From contig JBOGTO010000261.1 in assembly GCA_050695155.1 (NCBI GenBank), positions 1 through 11,873 of the forward strand: DNA of 11,873 bases, given 5' to 3'. The notes below the pieces were generated by a model. It worked only from the letters and a program-made list of their open reading frames with translations. It made no database searches and was not told where the DNA came from. Position numbers and translations under genes: made by a program. Positions 6,030-11,873 of this stretch are shown here, piece by piece. The DNA is from CF-113 sp050695155. Its GTDB lineage: Bacteria > Chloroflexota > Ktedonobacteria > Ktedonobacterales > Ktedonobacteraceae. The first letter of the stretch is position 1, and every line of letters begins with the position of its first letter.

Positions 6030-6069
6030 AAACGTTGCTCCTTTACTTTCTAAAGAATGTATCACGTCC

Positions 6070-6642
6070 CTACAAGGTAAATTTGAAATAGCCCAGGCGT
6101 TCCAGTGCCATGTAGGCCGCGCCCATTTGCCCCATCACGGCGAAGCTGCCATCATGGATCATGGCGAGCAGCTCGGCGGGCGTTACCAGCAGGTTTTCGA
6201 TGACCTCCATAGGATCGTCTTTGGCCGTGCCAGTCTGGCGCACCTCGCGCGCCAGGTACCACCAGACCTGCGTACTCGCGCCCGTCGGATTGGCATCGAA
6301 GCGCGCCAGGGGTTCAAGCTGGCCGCTTACCACGCTGTAGCCTGTCTCTTCCATCAGTTCGCGGTGGGCCGTCAACTCTGGATCATGTTCATCAGCATCG
6401 ATTGCGCCTGCCGGAAATTCCAGCACCTCGCGCCCAATACCGTGCTTATACTGCCGGTTGAGCAGGAAACGCCCATCGCTCGTCAGCGGCACAACGCCAA
6501 CCCAGCCGCGATTCTCAATAATATAGTAATCTTCGACAACCGGGCCGTTGGGAATGGCGATCTGCTCGCAACGCACCTTGAGATAGGGCGTGTCGAGAAC
6601 TTGTTTATACGAGAGGATTTTCCAGGGCTGATGTTCTACCAT
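6070..6642 (-). CDS. Nudix hydrolase, ADP-ribose pyrophosphatase-like
   Basis: A 190-residue protein resembling ADP-sugar pyrophosphatases: an N-terminal beta region (VLDTPYLKVRCEQIAIPNGP, about 15-34), GWVGVVPLTSDGRFLLNRQYKHGIGREVLEFPAG (46-79), and the Nudix box from G79 to G101. The metal-binding RELMEET core (R94-E95, E98-E99) is intact, but the box has one residue more than the classical G-x5-E-x7-REUXEEXGU spacing. The family cleaves nucleoside diphosphates linked to another group (X); the substrate here is unknown and could be ADP-ribose or a CoA/nucleotide product of the pathway. AAGGA is 6 nt before the start, and the gene lies 12 nt after the crotonase stop, so it is cotranscribed with the acyl-CoA genes. 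Confidence 0.92.
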   Translation of the reverse strand: MVEHQPWKILSYKQVLDTPYLKVRCEQIAIPNGPVVEDYYIIENRGWVGVVPLTSDGRFLLNRQYKHGIGREVLEFPAGAIDADEHDPELTAHRELMEETGYSVVSGQLEPLARFDANPTGASTQVWWYLAREVRQTGTAKDDPMEVIENLLVTPAELLAMIHDGSFAVMGQMGAAYMALERLGYFKFTL

Positions 6643-6654
6643 GACCTTTCCTTA

Positions 6655-7380
6655 CTATGAATTGCGCCATTCAGGCTTGCGTTTCTCCAGAAAGGCCTGC
6701 AAGCCTTCAACCGCGTCCTGTGTGCGCATAAGCTCGTCAAGATACAGCGTATTGATTTGTCGCACAGCTTCGAGATGTGTAGACTGCTCCGACCGGCCCA
6801 GGCGCGTACTGGCTTTCGCAAAGCGCAACGCGACCGCGCTTTTTTCGCGCAACATATTCAAAATACGCTCCATCTCTTTGTTGATGTCGCCAGCCGCTGC
6901 CGACCATGTGACGTAGCGCAGGCGCGCGGCGTTCGCACCTGTAAGCTGCCTGTCCTGTTGCTGCTCGCCTTTGCCCGTTATGCATATGAAGGCATCCTCA
7001 GCCACCAGCGTAAAATCTGCGGCTGCCAACAATGTACAGGCCGCAGGCGAAATTGTATCACGCACAACAGCAAGCACCGGCTGCACAACCCCACCAATCG
7101 CGCTGTACGCCTGCTCGACACCTGTAGGGACGTGGTGCGGGGACCCTTGTGGGCGTCCTCCTTCCTTAATCGCGTCCTTATGCACATCCTTGCCCAATGA
7201 TTTCTCTCGACTGGCGAAATCGAGTACAACGGCCTTAATGCCGGCGCTGGCTTCGCTGGAGAGGGAAACGCAAACGGTGCAAAGTTCGCGCAACATCAAC
7301 TCATCGGGGTCGGTTGACAATGCGACCCTGATGGTTTGCGCCTCTGAAATGATGCGTATGGCTTGATATGCTTGTTGCAT
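6655..7380 (-). CDS. Divergent enoyl-CoA hydratase/isomerase (crotonase) family protein
   Basis: A 241-residue protein. The C-terminal signature T-x-DAVEGLQAFLEKRKPEW (220-238) and PVLAVVRDTISPAACTLLAAADFTLVAEDAFI (101-132) place it in the crotonase superfamily, which stabilises CoA-thioester enolates for hydration, isomerisation or C-C/C-S cleavage. It is divergent: the usual N-R-P-x-x-x-N-A-L N-terminal motif is replaced (IRVALSTDPDELMLREL), the oxyanion-hole A/G-G-G-x-x-L segment reads SPAACTLL, and the usual active-site Glu region cannot be identified. Residues 74-86 (GGRPQGSPHHVPT) are encoded by a 39-bp repeat inserted in frame between the first and second strands/helices. It may be a weak, altered or structural member. 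The start is 6 nt after the ligase stop, so the genes are tightly coupled. Confidence 0.8.
   Translation of the reverse strand: MQQAYQAIRIISEAQTIRVALSTDPDELMLRELCTVCVSLSSEASAGIKAVVLDFASREKSLGKDVHKDAIKEGGRPQGSPHHVPTGVEQAYSAIGGVVQPVLAVVRDTISPAACTLLAAADFTLVAEDAFICITGKGEQQQDRQLTGANAARLRYVTWSAAAGDINKEMERILNMLREKSAVALRFAKASTRLGRSEQSTHLEAVRQINTLYLDELMRTQDAVEGLQAFLEKRKPEWRNS
7123..7161. repeat. GC-rich hairpin repeat inserted in frame in the crotonase gene
   Basis: 39 bp, exactly 13 codons, beginning TGTAGGGACG and ending GGGCGTCC TCC. The core GGGGACCCTTG (7139-7149) is identical to 9044-9054 in the ligase upstream region, and the ends match the hairpins at 9732-9757 and 9820-9845 apart from an 11-nt insertion. 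It can fold through GGACG/CGTCC. It is read on the minus strand as a Gly/Pro/His-rich insert. Confidence 0.75.
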
Positions 7381-7386
7381 ACTATT

Positions 7387-8967
7387 CTACTGGCCTTCTC
7401 GCAATTTGAAACGCTGAATCTTGCCGGTAGCTGTCTTGGGCAATTCCGCCACAAAGTCGATCCAGCGCGGGTACTTGAAAGGTGCCAATCGTTGCTTGAC
7501 GAAGGCTTTCAGTTCGTCGGCCAGCGCGGGTGACGCTTCATAACCAGTGTTGAGTACGATATAGGCGCGCGGCTTAACCAGTTCGTCGGCATCCGTATCA
7601 CCAACTACCGCGCATTCCAACACGGCAGGATGGGAGATCAGCGCCGCCTCGACTTCGACGGGCGAGACCCACTGGCCGCTCACTTTCAGCATATCATCCG
7701 AGCGACCGCCATACCAGTAATAGCCGTCCGCGTCCTGGTAATATTTATCGCCCGTGTGAATCCAGTGGCCGTTCATGGTGTCTTTGGTCTTTTCGTGCTT
7801 GTTCCAATAATAGGCGGCGATGCTGTCGCCGCGAATGAGCAGGTTGCCTATCTCGCCCTGGGAAACCGCGTGACCGCTTTCATCGGTAATCAATGCCTCG
7901 TAGCCCGGCACCAGCTTGCCCGTGCTGCCCGGTCGAATTTCGCCCGCGCGGTTGCTGATGAAGATGTGCAATATCTCGGTGCTACCGATGCCGTCCAGAA
8001 TATCTACATGGAATTTCTCCTGCCAGCGGCGCAAGATGTCGGCGGGCAGCGACTCGCCTGCCGAGACACAGACGCGCACGGATGAGAAATCGAAGCGTTT
8101 TTCGGCATCCGGCAGAGCTAGCATACTGGCGTAAAGTGTGGGAACACCATAAAAGATGGTCGGGCGATTCTGCTGTACTACCTTGAATATGTCTTCTGCC
8201 AGTGGCCGACCGGGATACAGCACCGTGCTGGCTCCCACACCAAACGGAAAGTACAGGGCATTGCCCAGCCCATAGGCGAAGAAAAGTTTCGCAGCAGAGA
8301 AGGTAATATCGTCCTCTTTAATGCCCAGAATGGGTTTCGCATAATATTCGGTGCAGTAGCTCATATCATGCTGCAAATGAACACACCCTTTGGGGAAACC
8401 TGTGCTGCCCGAACTATATAGCCAGAACGCGCTATCGTCTTTGCTGGTGCTGGCCGCTTCCAGCGTGGCTGATGCCTGCCGCGTCCACTGCTCGAAATCA
8501 TGCAGCGTCGCGCTTTCCTGCTCGCCGCTCTCTTGCAATCCCACCACCACTACGTGGCGCAAATATGTGAGTTCGGGCAGAACTTGTGCCAACTGCTTCC
8601 ACAGACTCGCATGAACGAGCAGGATACGCGCCCGGCTATCATTGAGCATATAGACATAATCATTGGGGCGCAACATCGTATTAAGAGGAATAGGCACCGC
8701 CCCTATCTTGATCGCGCCAAAGAAAGCTGCGGCCATGTGAGGCGAGTCCAGCATGAGCAAGGCCACACGCTGCTCCATATCAAGCCCCAGTTCAAGCAGC
8801 CCGTTCCCAACGCGGTTAGCAAGCTCGGCCACCTGCGCGTAACTATACGCCTGTCCCTCATAATAAATAGCGGTTTTATCGCCGCGCCCTTCCGCGAGAT
8901 TGCGATCTAAAAAAGCCGTCGCGGCATTAAACTGATCTGGCACAACAACCTGTGGGATGGTCAACAT
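7387..8967 (-). CDS. Benzoate-CoA ligase family acyl/aryl-CoA synthetase
   Basis: A 526-residue ANL-superfamily adenylating enzyme of full length. ATP-binding P-loop YSSGSTGFPKG is at 184-194, GIGSTE at 327-331, TGDKY at 405-409, the hinge region GRSDDMLKVSGQWVSPVEVE at 421-440 and the catalytic lysine K516 in PKTATGKIQRF. The substrate-side segment SAAKLFFAYGLGN (224-236) is the hallmark of benzoate-CoA ligase-type enzymes. It makes the acyl-AMP from ATP and a carboxylic acid, then the CoA thioester. Benzoate, hydroxy- or aminobenzoates are usual substrates, but phenylacetate- or cinnamate-like acids cannot be excluded. It is cytosolic. The start has AGAGG about 9 nt upstream. It is the first gene of the operon ligase-crotonase-Nudix-dehydratase, with no ring-cleaving oxygenase or reductase in the window. 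Confidence 0.94.
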   Translation of the reverse strand: MLTIPQVVVPDQFNAATAFLDRNLAEGRGDKTAIYYEGQAYSYAQVAELANRVGNGLLELGLDMEQRVALLMLDSPHMAAAFFGAIKIGAVPIPLNTMLRPNDYVYMLNDSRARILLVHASLWKQLAQVLPELTYLRHVVVVGLQESGEQESATLHDFEQWTRQASATLEAASTSKDDSAFWLYSSGSTGFPKGCVHLQHDMSYCTEYYAKPILGIKEDDITFSAAKLFFAYGLGNALYFPFGVGASTVLYPGRPLAEDIFKVVQQNRPTIFYGVPTLYASMLALPDAEKRFDFSSVRVCVSAGESLPADILRRWQEKFHVDILDGIGSTEILHIFISNRAGEIRPGSTGKLVPGYEALITDESGHAVSQGEIGNLLIRGDSIAAYYWNKHEKTKDTMNGHWIHTGDKYYQDADGYYWYGGRSDDMLKVSGQWVSPVEVEAALISHPAVLECAVVGDTDADELVKPRAYIVLNTGYEASPALADELKAFVKQRLAPFKYPRWIDFVAELPKTATGKIQRFKLREGQ

Positions 8968-9019
8968 AAATCATGCCTCTTTTCTGTAGGATAAACTCTC
9001 CGTCGTAGTCATAGTAAGG

Positions 9020-9070
9020 GCGGGAGTGGAGTGGATGTGAGGTGGGGACCCTTGCGGTCGCCCTCGGGAC
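9020..9070. repeat. GC-rich hairpin repeat upstream of the ligase operon
   Basis: GGGCGGGAGTGG...GTGGATG...TGGGGACCCTTGCGGTCGCCC. It shares GGGGACCCTTG with the repeat in the crotonase gene and the GGGCGGG...GTGGATG...CCGCCC layout with 11801-11860. GACC CTTGC GGTC can form a stem. It would lie in the 5' leader of the ligase mRNA or just upstream of its promoter; the rest of the ~280-bp divergent region 8968-9250 shows no clear promoter or RNA gene to me. Confidence 0.6.
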
Positions 9071-9250
9071 TCTCATATCGCCTCATCCTTACGAATCGTT
9101 TCCTACTCAGAGTATCTTACCCCAAACTCAAGTAGAAAAGAAACTATGTCACAAGACCAGGGACTGATGTAGCCAACATGGGTCTGCAACCTGAACCCAC
9201 ACGAAACGTAAAGAAAAAAAGACCATAACAAACAATTAGAGGATAAATCA

Positions 9251-9706
9251 ATGGAGAGCAAACCTATCAGGGTTCAGGTAATCATTCTTTTCTTGCTTAT
9301 ACTCGCCAATTTCATTGCACAGGTTCCGTATTTTCTTCACCTCTATTACAAACCTGGCATAAGCCTGCTTGCTGAGTCCAGACCCTTTCTTATCATGGGT
9401 TTTGTGTTTGCGGTATTTCTCATTGCTTCTATTCTGCTTTTCAAGCGTACCGTCGCCGGATACTGGCTCATGCTCATCTTCTTAGCCGTGGAATTTCTTT
9501 TCTACCTGTGGAATACGGTGGGCGAAGTTGTTCATGGTAATGGCCTGTTCTTTCATTTACAGAACCCGGACCTGCTACTAAGAACTGTATTCGCCATAGG
9601 GTATATCAACCTGTTTGCTTCTGGCTACTTTCTCTGCCTGTTACTCTTGAAAAGATCTGACTTCGTGGGTCATAGAACATTTGAATATACTCGAAAACAG
9701 GTGTAG
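9251..9706 (+). CDS. Hypothetical four-TM membrane protein
   Basis: A 151-residue integral membrane protein with four predicted helices: about 7-29, 45-65, 69-93 and 109-133, separated by short loops; basic residues (KR at 65-66 and 134-135, RK near the end) favour a cytosolic C-terminus. There is no signal peptide, enzyme motif or recognisable family. AGAGGA (9238-9243) lies 7 nt before the ATG, so the start is well supported. It is read divergently from the ligase operon and convergently toward tlyA, and appears to be a one-gene unit. No function is proposed. Confidence 0.75.
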   Translation: MESKPIRVQVIILFLLILANFIAQVPYFLHLYYKPGISLLAESRPFLIMGFVFAVFLIASILLFKRTVAGYWLMLIFLAVEFLFYLWNTVGEVVHGNGLFFHLQNPDLLLRTVFAIGYINLFASGYFLCLLLLKRSDFVGHRTFEYTRKQV

Positions 9707-9731
9707 AGGGAGAACGCGGGCGGCGAAGGCC

Positions 9732-9757
9732 GGATGCCCACAAGGGGCATCCCTACA
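9732..9757. repeat. Hairpin repeat, left copy, after the membrane protein gene
   Basis: GGATGCCC (9732-9739) pairs perfectly with GGGCATCC (9745-9752) over a 5-nt loop, followed by CTACA. With the inverted right copy (9820-9845) it forms larger inverted arms around a 62-bp spacer. It could act as a terminator-like structure for the + gene, but there is no T-run. Confidence 0.75.
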
Positions 9758-9799
9758 TTTGGGAGAACCACCCCTCTCCTCTCTACCCCATCCTGGCGA

Positions 9800-9809
9800 G
9801 GGGGGGGGG
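9800..9809 (+). repeat. G10 homopolymer tract
   Basis: Ten consecutive G residues lie between the two inverted hairpins, in non-coding DNA containing CCCCTCTCC-type pyrimidine runs (9768-9789) on the same strand, so a CCCC...GGGG stem is also possible. Length variation or sequencing error is likely here. Confidence 0.8.
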
Positions 9810-9819
9810 CATGATGAGA

Positions 9820-9845
9820 TGTAGTGACGCCCCTTGTGGGCGTCA
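9820..9845. repeat. Hairpin repeat, right copy, at the tlyA stop
   Basis: TGACGCCC (9825-9832) pairs perfectly with GGGCGTCA (9838-9845) over loop CTTGT; TGTAG precedes it. It is the same family as 9732-9757 in inverted orientation. On the minus strand the right arm begins TGA, which is the stop codon of tlyA. It may serve as a bidirectional transcription barrier between the convergent genes. Confidence 0.75.
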
Positions 9846-10604
9846 GGTAGTGGGACATCTAAAAACTCCCAGGTAAAACAAAAACTCCCGGTTGCCTTCG
9901 CGCCCATAGATTGGCGAATCGGTCACGCCGCGTACCTGGAATGACGTATGTCCGGCTATCCATGCCTGTAATTCTTCGACGACGCGCGTATGTACCGCCG
10001 GGTCGCTGATAACGCCTGCTCCCCGGTCAACCTCGGCTTTGCCTGCCTCGAATTGTGGCTTGACCAGCGCTACGACCCAGGCATCTGGCGTTAATAGAGG
10101 AATAAGTGGTGGAAGGATGAGCCGCAGGGAGATGAATGAAACATCGATAACCGCGCACTGAATGGGTTCGGGCAGCGAGGTGACGTGGCGCATGTTGGTA
10201 TGCTCCATCACCACCACGCGCGGGTCATTGCGCAGCTTCCAGGCCAGTTGCCCGCGCCCGACATCGAGGGCGTAGACACGCCGCGCCCCATGCTGGAGCA
10301 GGCAATCGGTGAATCCTCCGGTAGAGGCTCCGATGTCGAGCGCGACCAATCCATCCGGGTTCAGCGCGAAGGTTTGCAGCGCCTTTTCCAGTTTGAGGCC
10401 ACCCCGGCTGACGTACTTCAGTTCGCCATTGTCTCCCGTGATACGGTATTGCGCATCGAGCGGTGTTAGCATACCGGGCTTATCGACCATCCGATCTCCC
10501 ACATAGACCTGACCCGCCATGATGAGCGCGCGCGCCCGCTCGCGGCTGGGAGCCAGGCCGCGCCTCACCAGCGCCAGGTCAAGCCGCTCTTTATTCGTTG
10601 CCAT
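9843..10604 (-). CDS. tlyA: TlyA family rRNA (cytidine-2'-O)-methyltransferase
   Basis: A 253-residue protein of normal family length. An N-terminal S4 RNA-binding domain (RLDLALVRRGLAPSRERARA, about 7-26, through VYVGDRMVDKPG) is joined by VSRGGLKLEKAL (65-76) to a FtsJ/RrmJ-like Rossmann methyltransferase. SAM motif I is DIGASTGGFTD (90-100); the catalytic residues are in VIDVSFISL (D154), ALVKPQFE (K182) and NREFLFYL (E240). TlyA proteins 2'-O-methylate cytidines of 16S and/or 23S rRNA and in mycobacteria determine capreomycin susceptibility; some members were first described as haemolysins. The start overlaps the ROK gene end by 14 nt (ATGGCAACGAATAA), implying translational coupling. The last residues RCPTT are non-conserved and the stop lies in a hairpin repeat. 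Confidence 0.94.
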   Translation of the reverse strand: MATNKERLDLALVRRGLAPSRERARALIMAGQVYVGDRMVDKPGMLTPLDAQYRITGDNGELKYVSRGGLKLEKALQTFALNPDGLVALDIGASTGGFTDCLLQHGARRVYALDVGRGQLAWKLRNDPRVVVMEHTNMRHVTSLPEPIQCAVIDVSFISLRLILPPLIPLLTPDAWVVALVKPQFEAGKAEVDRGAGVISDPAVHTRVVEELQAWIAGHTSFQVRGVTDSPIYGREGNREFLFYLGVFRCPTT

Positions 10605-11715
10605 TATTTTTGATACCCTGATTGTAATAGACCAGGCCGCCCGCGCCGACGAGTCCCGCGTTTGTACCCAGTTCCGCCATGCGAATTTGCACAGCCTCGT
10701 AAGGGGCCTTCATCGCGCGTTCCGAGATGATGTGCAGGGCCGGTTCCATAAGCATGTCACCTATTCCGGTCACGCCTCCGCCCAGAATGATGCGCTCAGG
10801 ATTGAAGATGTGAATGATATTGACAAGGCCCGCGCCCAACGCCTCACCTGCCTGTGTGATGATCTCGCGTGCCAGGGGAACGCCCGCTTCCGCTGCTCGC
10901 GCAACGGTACGCGCATTGACGCGCGGATGATCCGCTATGCCTGTCAGGTCATCGGGTTCATTAAGAGGCTGCGTGCGTATGTCCTGTGAGGCGGGTAGGG
11001 CGGCGCGATCTGGTATGGTGGTGGGATGCTCCTGCATGGTATCAACGAAGGCCAGCAACTCGGCTCCCTGTCTGGCGGTAATGGCTTCGTTGGCTATGCG
11101 CGCAATGGCTGTGCCAGATGCATAATATTCCAGGCAGCCCCGGCTGCCACAGGGGCAACGCCCGCCCTTCCAATCAATCGACATATGCCCCAGTTCGGCT
11201 GCCGTCCCACTCGCCCCTTCTAAAAGCTTGCCATCGAGAATGACGCCGCCGCCAATGCCCGTGCTGACCGTCAGGTACACCATATCATTACAGCCGCGAC
11301 CCGCGCCAAACAGGTATTCGCCCAGCGCCGCCGTGTTTGCATCGTTCTCAATATAAATAGGAAGCTGGTATGATTGGTAGTGCTGCTGAAAAATATCGCG
11401 CAGCGGCACTTCCTTCCATGCAGGTAAGTTGGGCGGCGAGTAAATGATGCCTGTGCGGTTATCGAGGGGGCCAGGCGTTGCAACGCCAATACCCTTGATT
11501 GAGTGCATTGTCACCTGCGCCTCAACGAGCGCCTGTTGCATAACCTTGAAGATACGCGGGATGGTGCTATCAGGTAGCGGATTTGCTCCAGTAAGCACGC
11601 TGACACGCGAGAGCAAACGCGCGCCCTGTAGCACAGCTGCGCGTAATTGCGTTCCACCGATGTCCACGCCCATGACGAGCGGCAACGATTCTTGCTTGCT
11701 TGCACTATCATTCAT
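10591..11715 (-). CDS. ROK family sugar kinase (glucokinase-like)
   Basis: A 374-residue protein. ATP-binding DIGGTQLRAAV is at 18-28, the sugar/catalytic segment ENDANTAALGE at 123-133 (D125 as base), a Gly-rich STGIGGGV at 151-158, and the ROK zinc signature GHMSIDWKGGRCPCGSRGCLE at 176-196 (H177, C187, C189, C194). No N-terminal HTH precedes the kinase, so it is an enzyme rather than a NagC/XylR-type repressor; glucose, mannose or N-acetylhexosamine are possible substrates. About 45 residues (roughly 221-265) of low-conservation, Pro/Asp-rich sequence are inserted between the zinc region and the C-terminal helices. The start at 11715 is chosen over 11796 because GAGGAG (11731-11726) lies 10 nt upstream and the protein then begins just before the ATP motif; the longer version would run through the promoter. 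It is cotranscribed with tlyA. Confidence 0.92.
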   Translation of the reverse strand: MNDSASKQESLPLVMGVDIGGTQLRAAVLQGARLLSRVSVLTGANPLPDSTIPRIFKVMQQALVEAQVTMHSIKGIGVATPGPLDNRTGIIYSPPNLPAWKEVPLRDIFQQHYQSYQLPIYIENDANTAALGEYLFGAGRGCNDMVYLTVSTGIGGGVILDGKLLEGASGTAAELGHMSIDWKGGRCPCGSRGCLEYYASGTAIARIANEAITARQGAELLAFVDTMQEHPTTIPDRAALPASQDIRTQPLNEPDDLTGIADHPRVNARTVARAAEAGVPLAREIITQAGEALGAGLVNIIHIFNPERIILGGGVTGIGDMLMEPALHIISERAMKAPYEAVQIRMAELGTNAGLVGAGGLVYYNQGIKNNGNE

Positions 11716-11747
11716 CTTATACGATCTCCTCTTCGTAATCTCTGTTG

Positions 11748-11776
11748 ATAATACTGTATTTACAAAGACAGGGCAA
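11748..11776 (-). promoter_or_regulatory. Candidate promoter of the ROK-tlyA operon
   Basis: On the minus strand, TTGCCC (11776-11771, 4 of 6) and TATTAT (11753-11748, 5 of 6) are 17 nt apart. Transcription would start near 11741, about 26 nt before the ROK start codon, which supports the shorter ROK start. Confidence 0.6.
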
Positions 11777-11800
11777 GCCCGGCCTGTGCCTTTCAATTAT

Positions 11801-11860
11801 CCGTAGGGGCGGGGGCGGCGTGGATGCGGGGAGGGGGCCTTTAAGGCCGCCCGTTGGGGT
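11801..11860. repeat. GC-rich hairpin repeat at the right edge
   Basis: GTAGGGGCGGGGGCGGCGTGG...GGGGGCC...GGCCGCCCG. It contains the palindrome GGCCTTTAAGGCC (11836-11848) with GGGC/GCCC extension, and aligns with the repeat at 9020-9070. It lies upstream of the ROK promoter. The window ends soon after, so nothing beyond can be judged. Confidence 0.65.
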
Positions 11861-11873
11861 TGCGTTGTTCACG

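Noticed and set aside
5875..6660. 261-codon + strand frame
   Set aside because: It is antisense to the Nudix and dehydratase genes, both of which have strong family motifs on the minus strand.
11716..11796. N-terminal extension of the ROK protein to the ATG at 11796
   Set aside because: It would run through the candidate promoter and lacks a ribosome-binding site, while ATG 11715 has GAGGAG upstream and fits the family N-terminus.

Overview
The window carries about a dozen protein genes and two tRNA genes. The housekeeping part (right half) has moderate GC, Shine-Dalgarno sites of the AAGGAG/GAGGAG type and bacterial sigma-70-like promoters. The tandem-GNAT protein, the aryl-CoA ligase operon and above all the scattered short GC-rich hairpin repeats suggest a large-genome soil Chloroflexota of the Ktedonobacteria type. 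This assignment is an inference from gene style, not proven by a marker gene.

Left part (1-3830) is accessory in character. A two-domain GNAT acetyltransferase with its own promoter is followed by debris: the last ~30 codons of an alpha/beta hydrolase, then a small membrane-protein gene split by a frameshift, then an intact one-TM DUF3592-like gene. A C-terminally truncated, AT-rich DNA methyltransferase runs into the end of that gene from the other strand. Next come a stand-alone CheY-like receiver, a ~107-bp palindromic repeat element, and an ArsR-type regulator with an inverted repeat just before its start.

Middle (3831-5606): an AT-rich Fic protein with an N-terminal self-inhibition motif and C-terminal helix-turn-helix is read leftward. 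Its upstream region holds two copies of a ~48-bp palindromic repeat, one covering the ribosome-binding site and one covering a candidate -10 box. This is a likely autoregulatory site. Behind it lie tRNA-Val(TAC) and tRNA-Leu(GAG), read leftward from one near-consensus promoter.

Right part (5619-11873) is leftward except for one gene. An operon runs ligase, crotonase, Nudix hydrolase, MaoC/HadA-like dehydratase (8967 to 5619). The ligase is of the benzoate-CoA ligase family, so the set looks like activation of an aryl or related carboxylic acid followed by hydration/dehydration-type CoA chemistry; the true substrate is unknown. The crotonase gene contains an in-frame 39-bp copy of a repeat also seen in nearby intergenic DNA. 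A four-TM membrane protein (+) is followed by a pair of hairpins flanking a G10 tract, then a ROK-tlyA pair in which the start of tlyA overlaps the end of the ROK gene by 14 nt.
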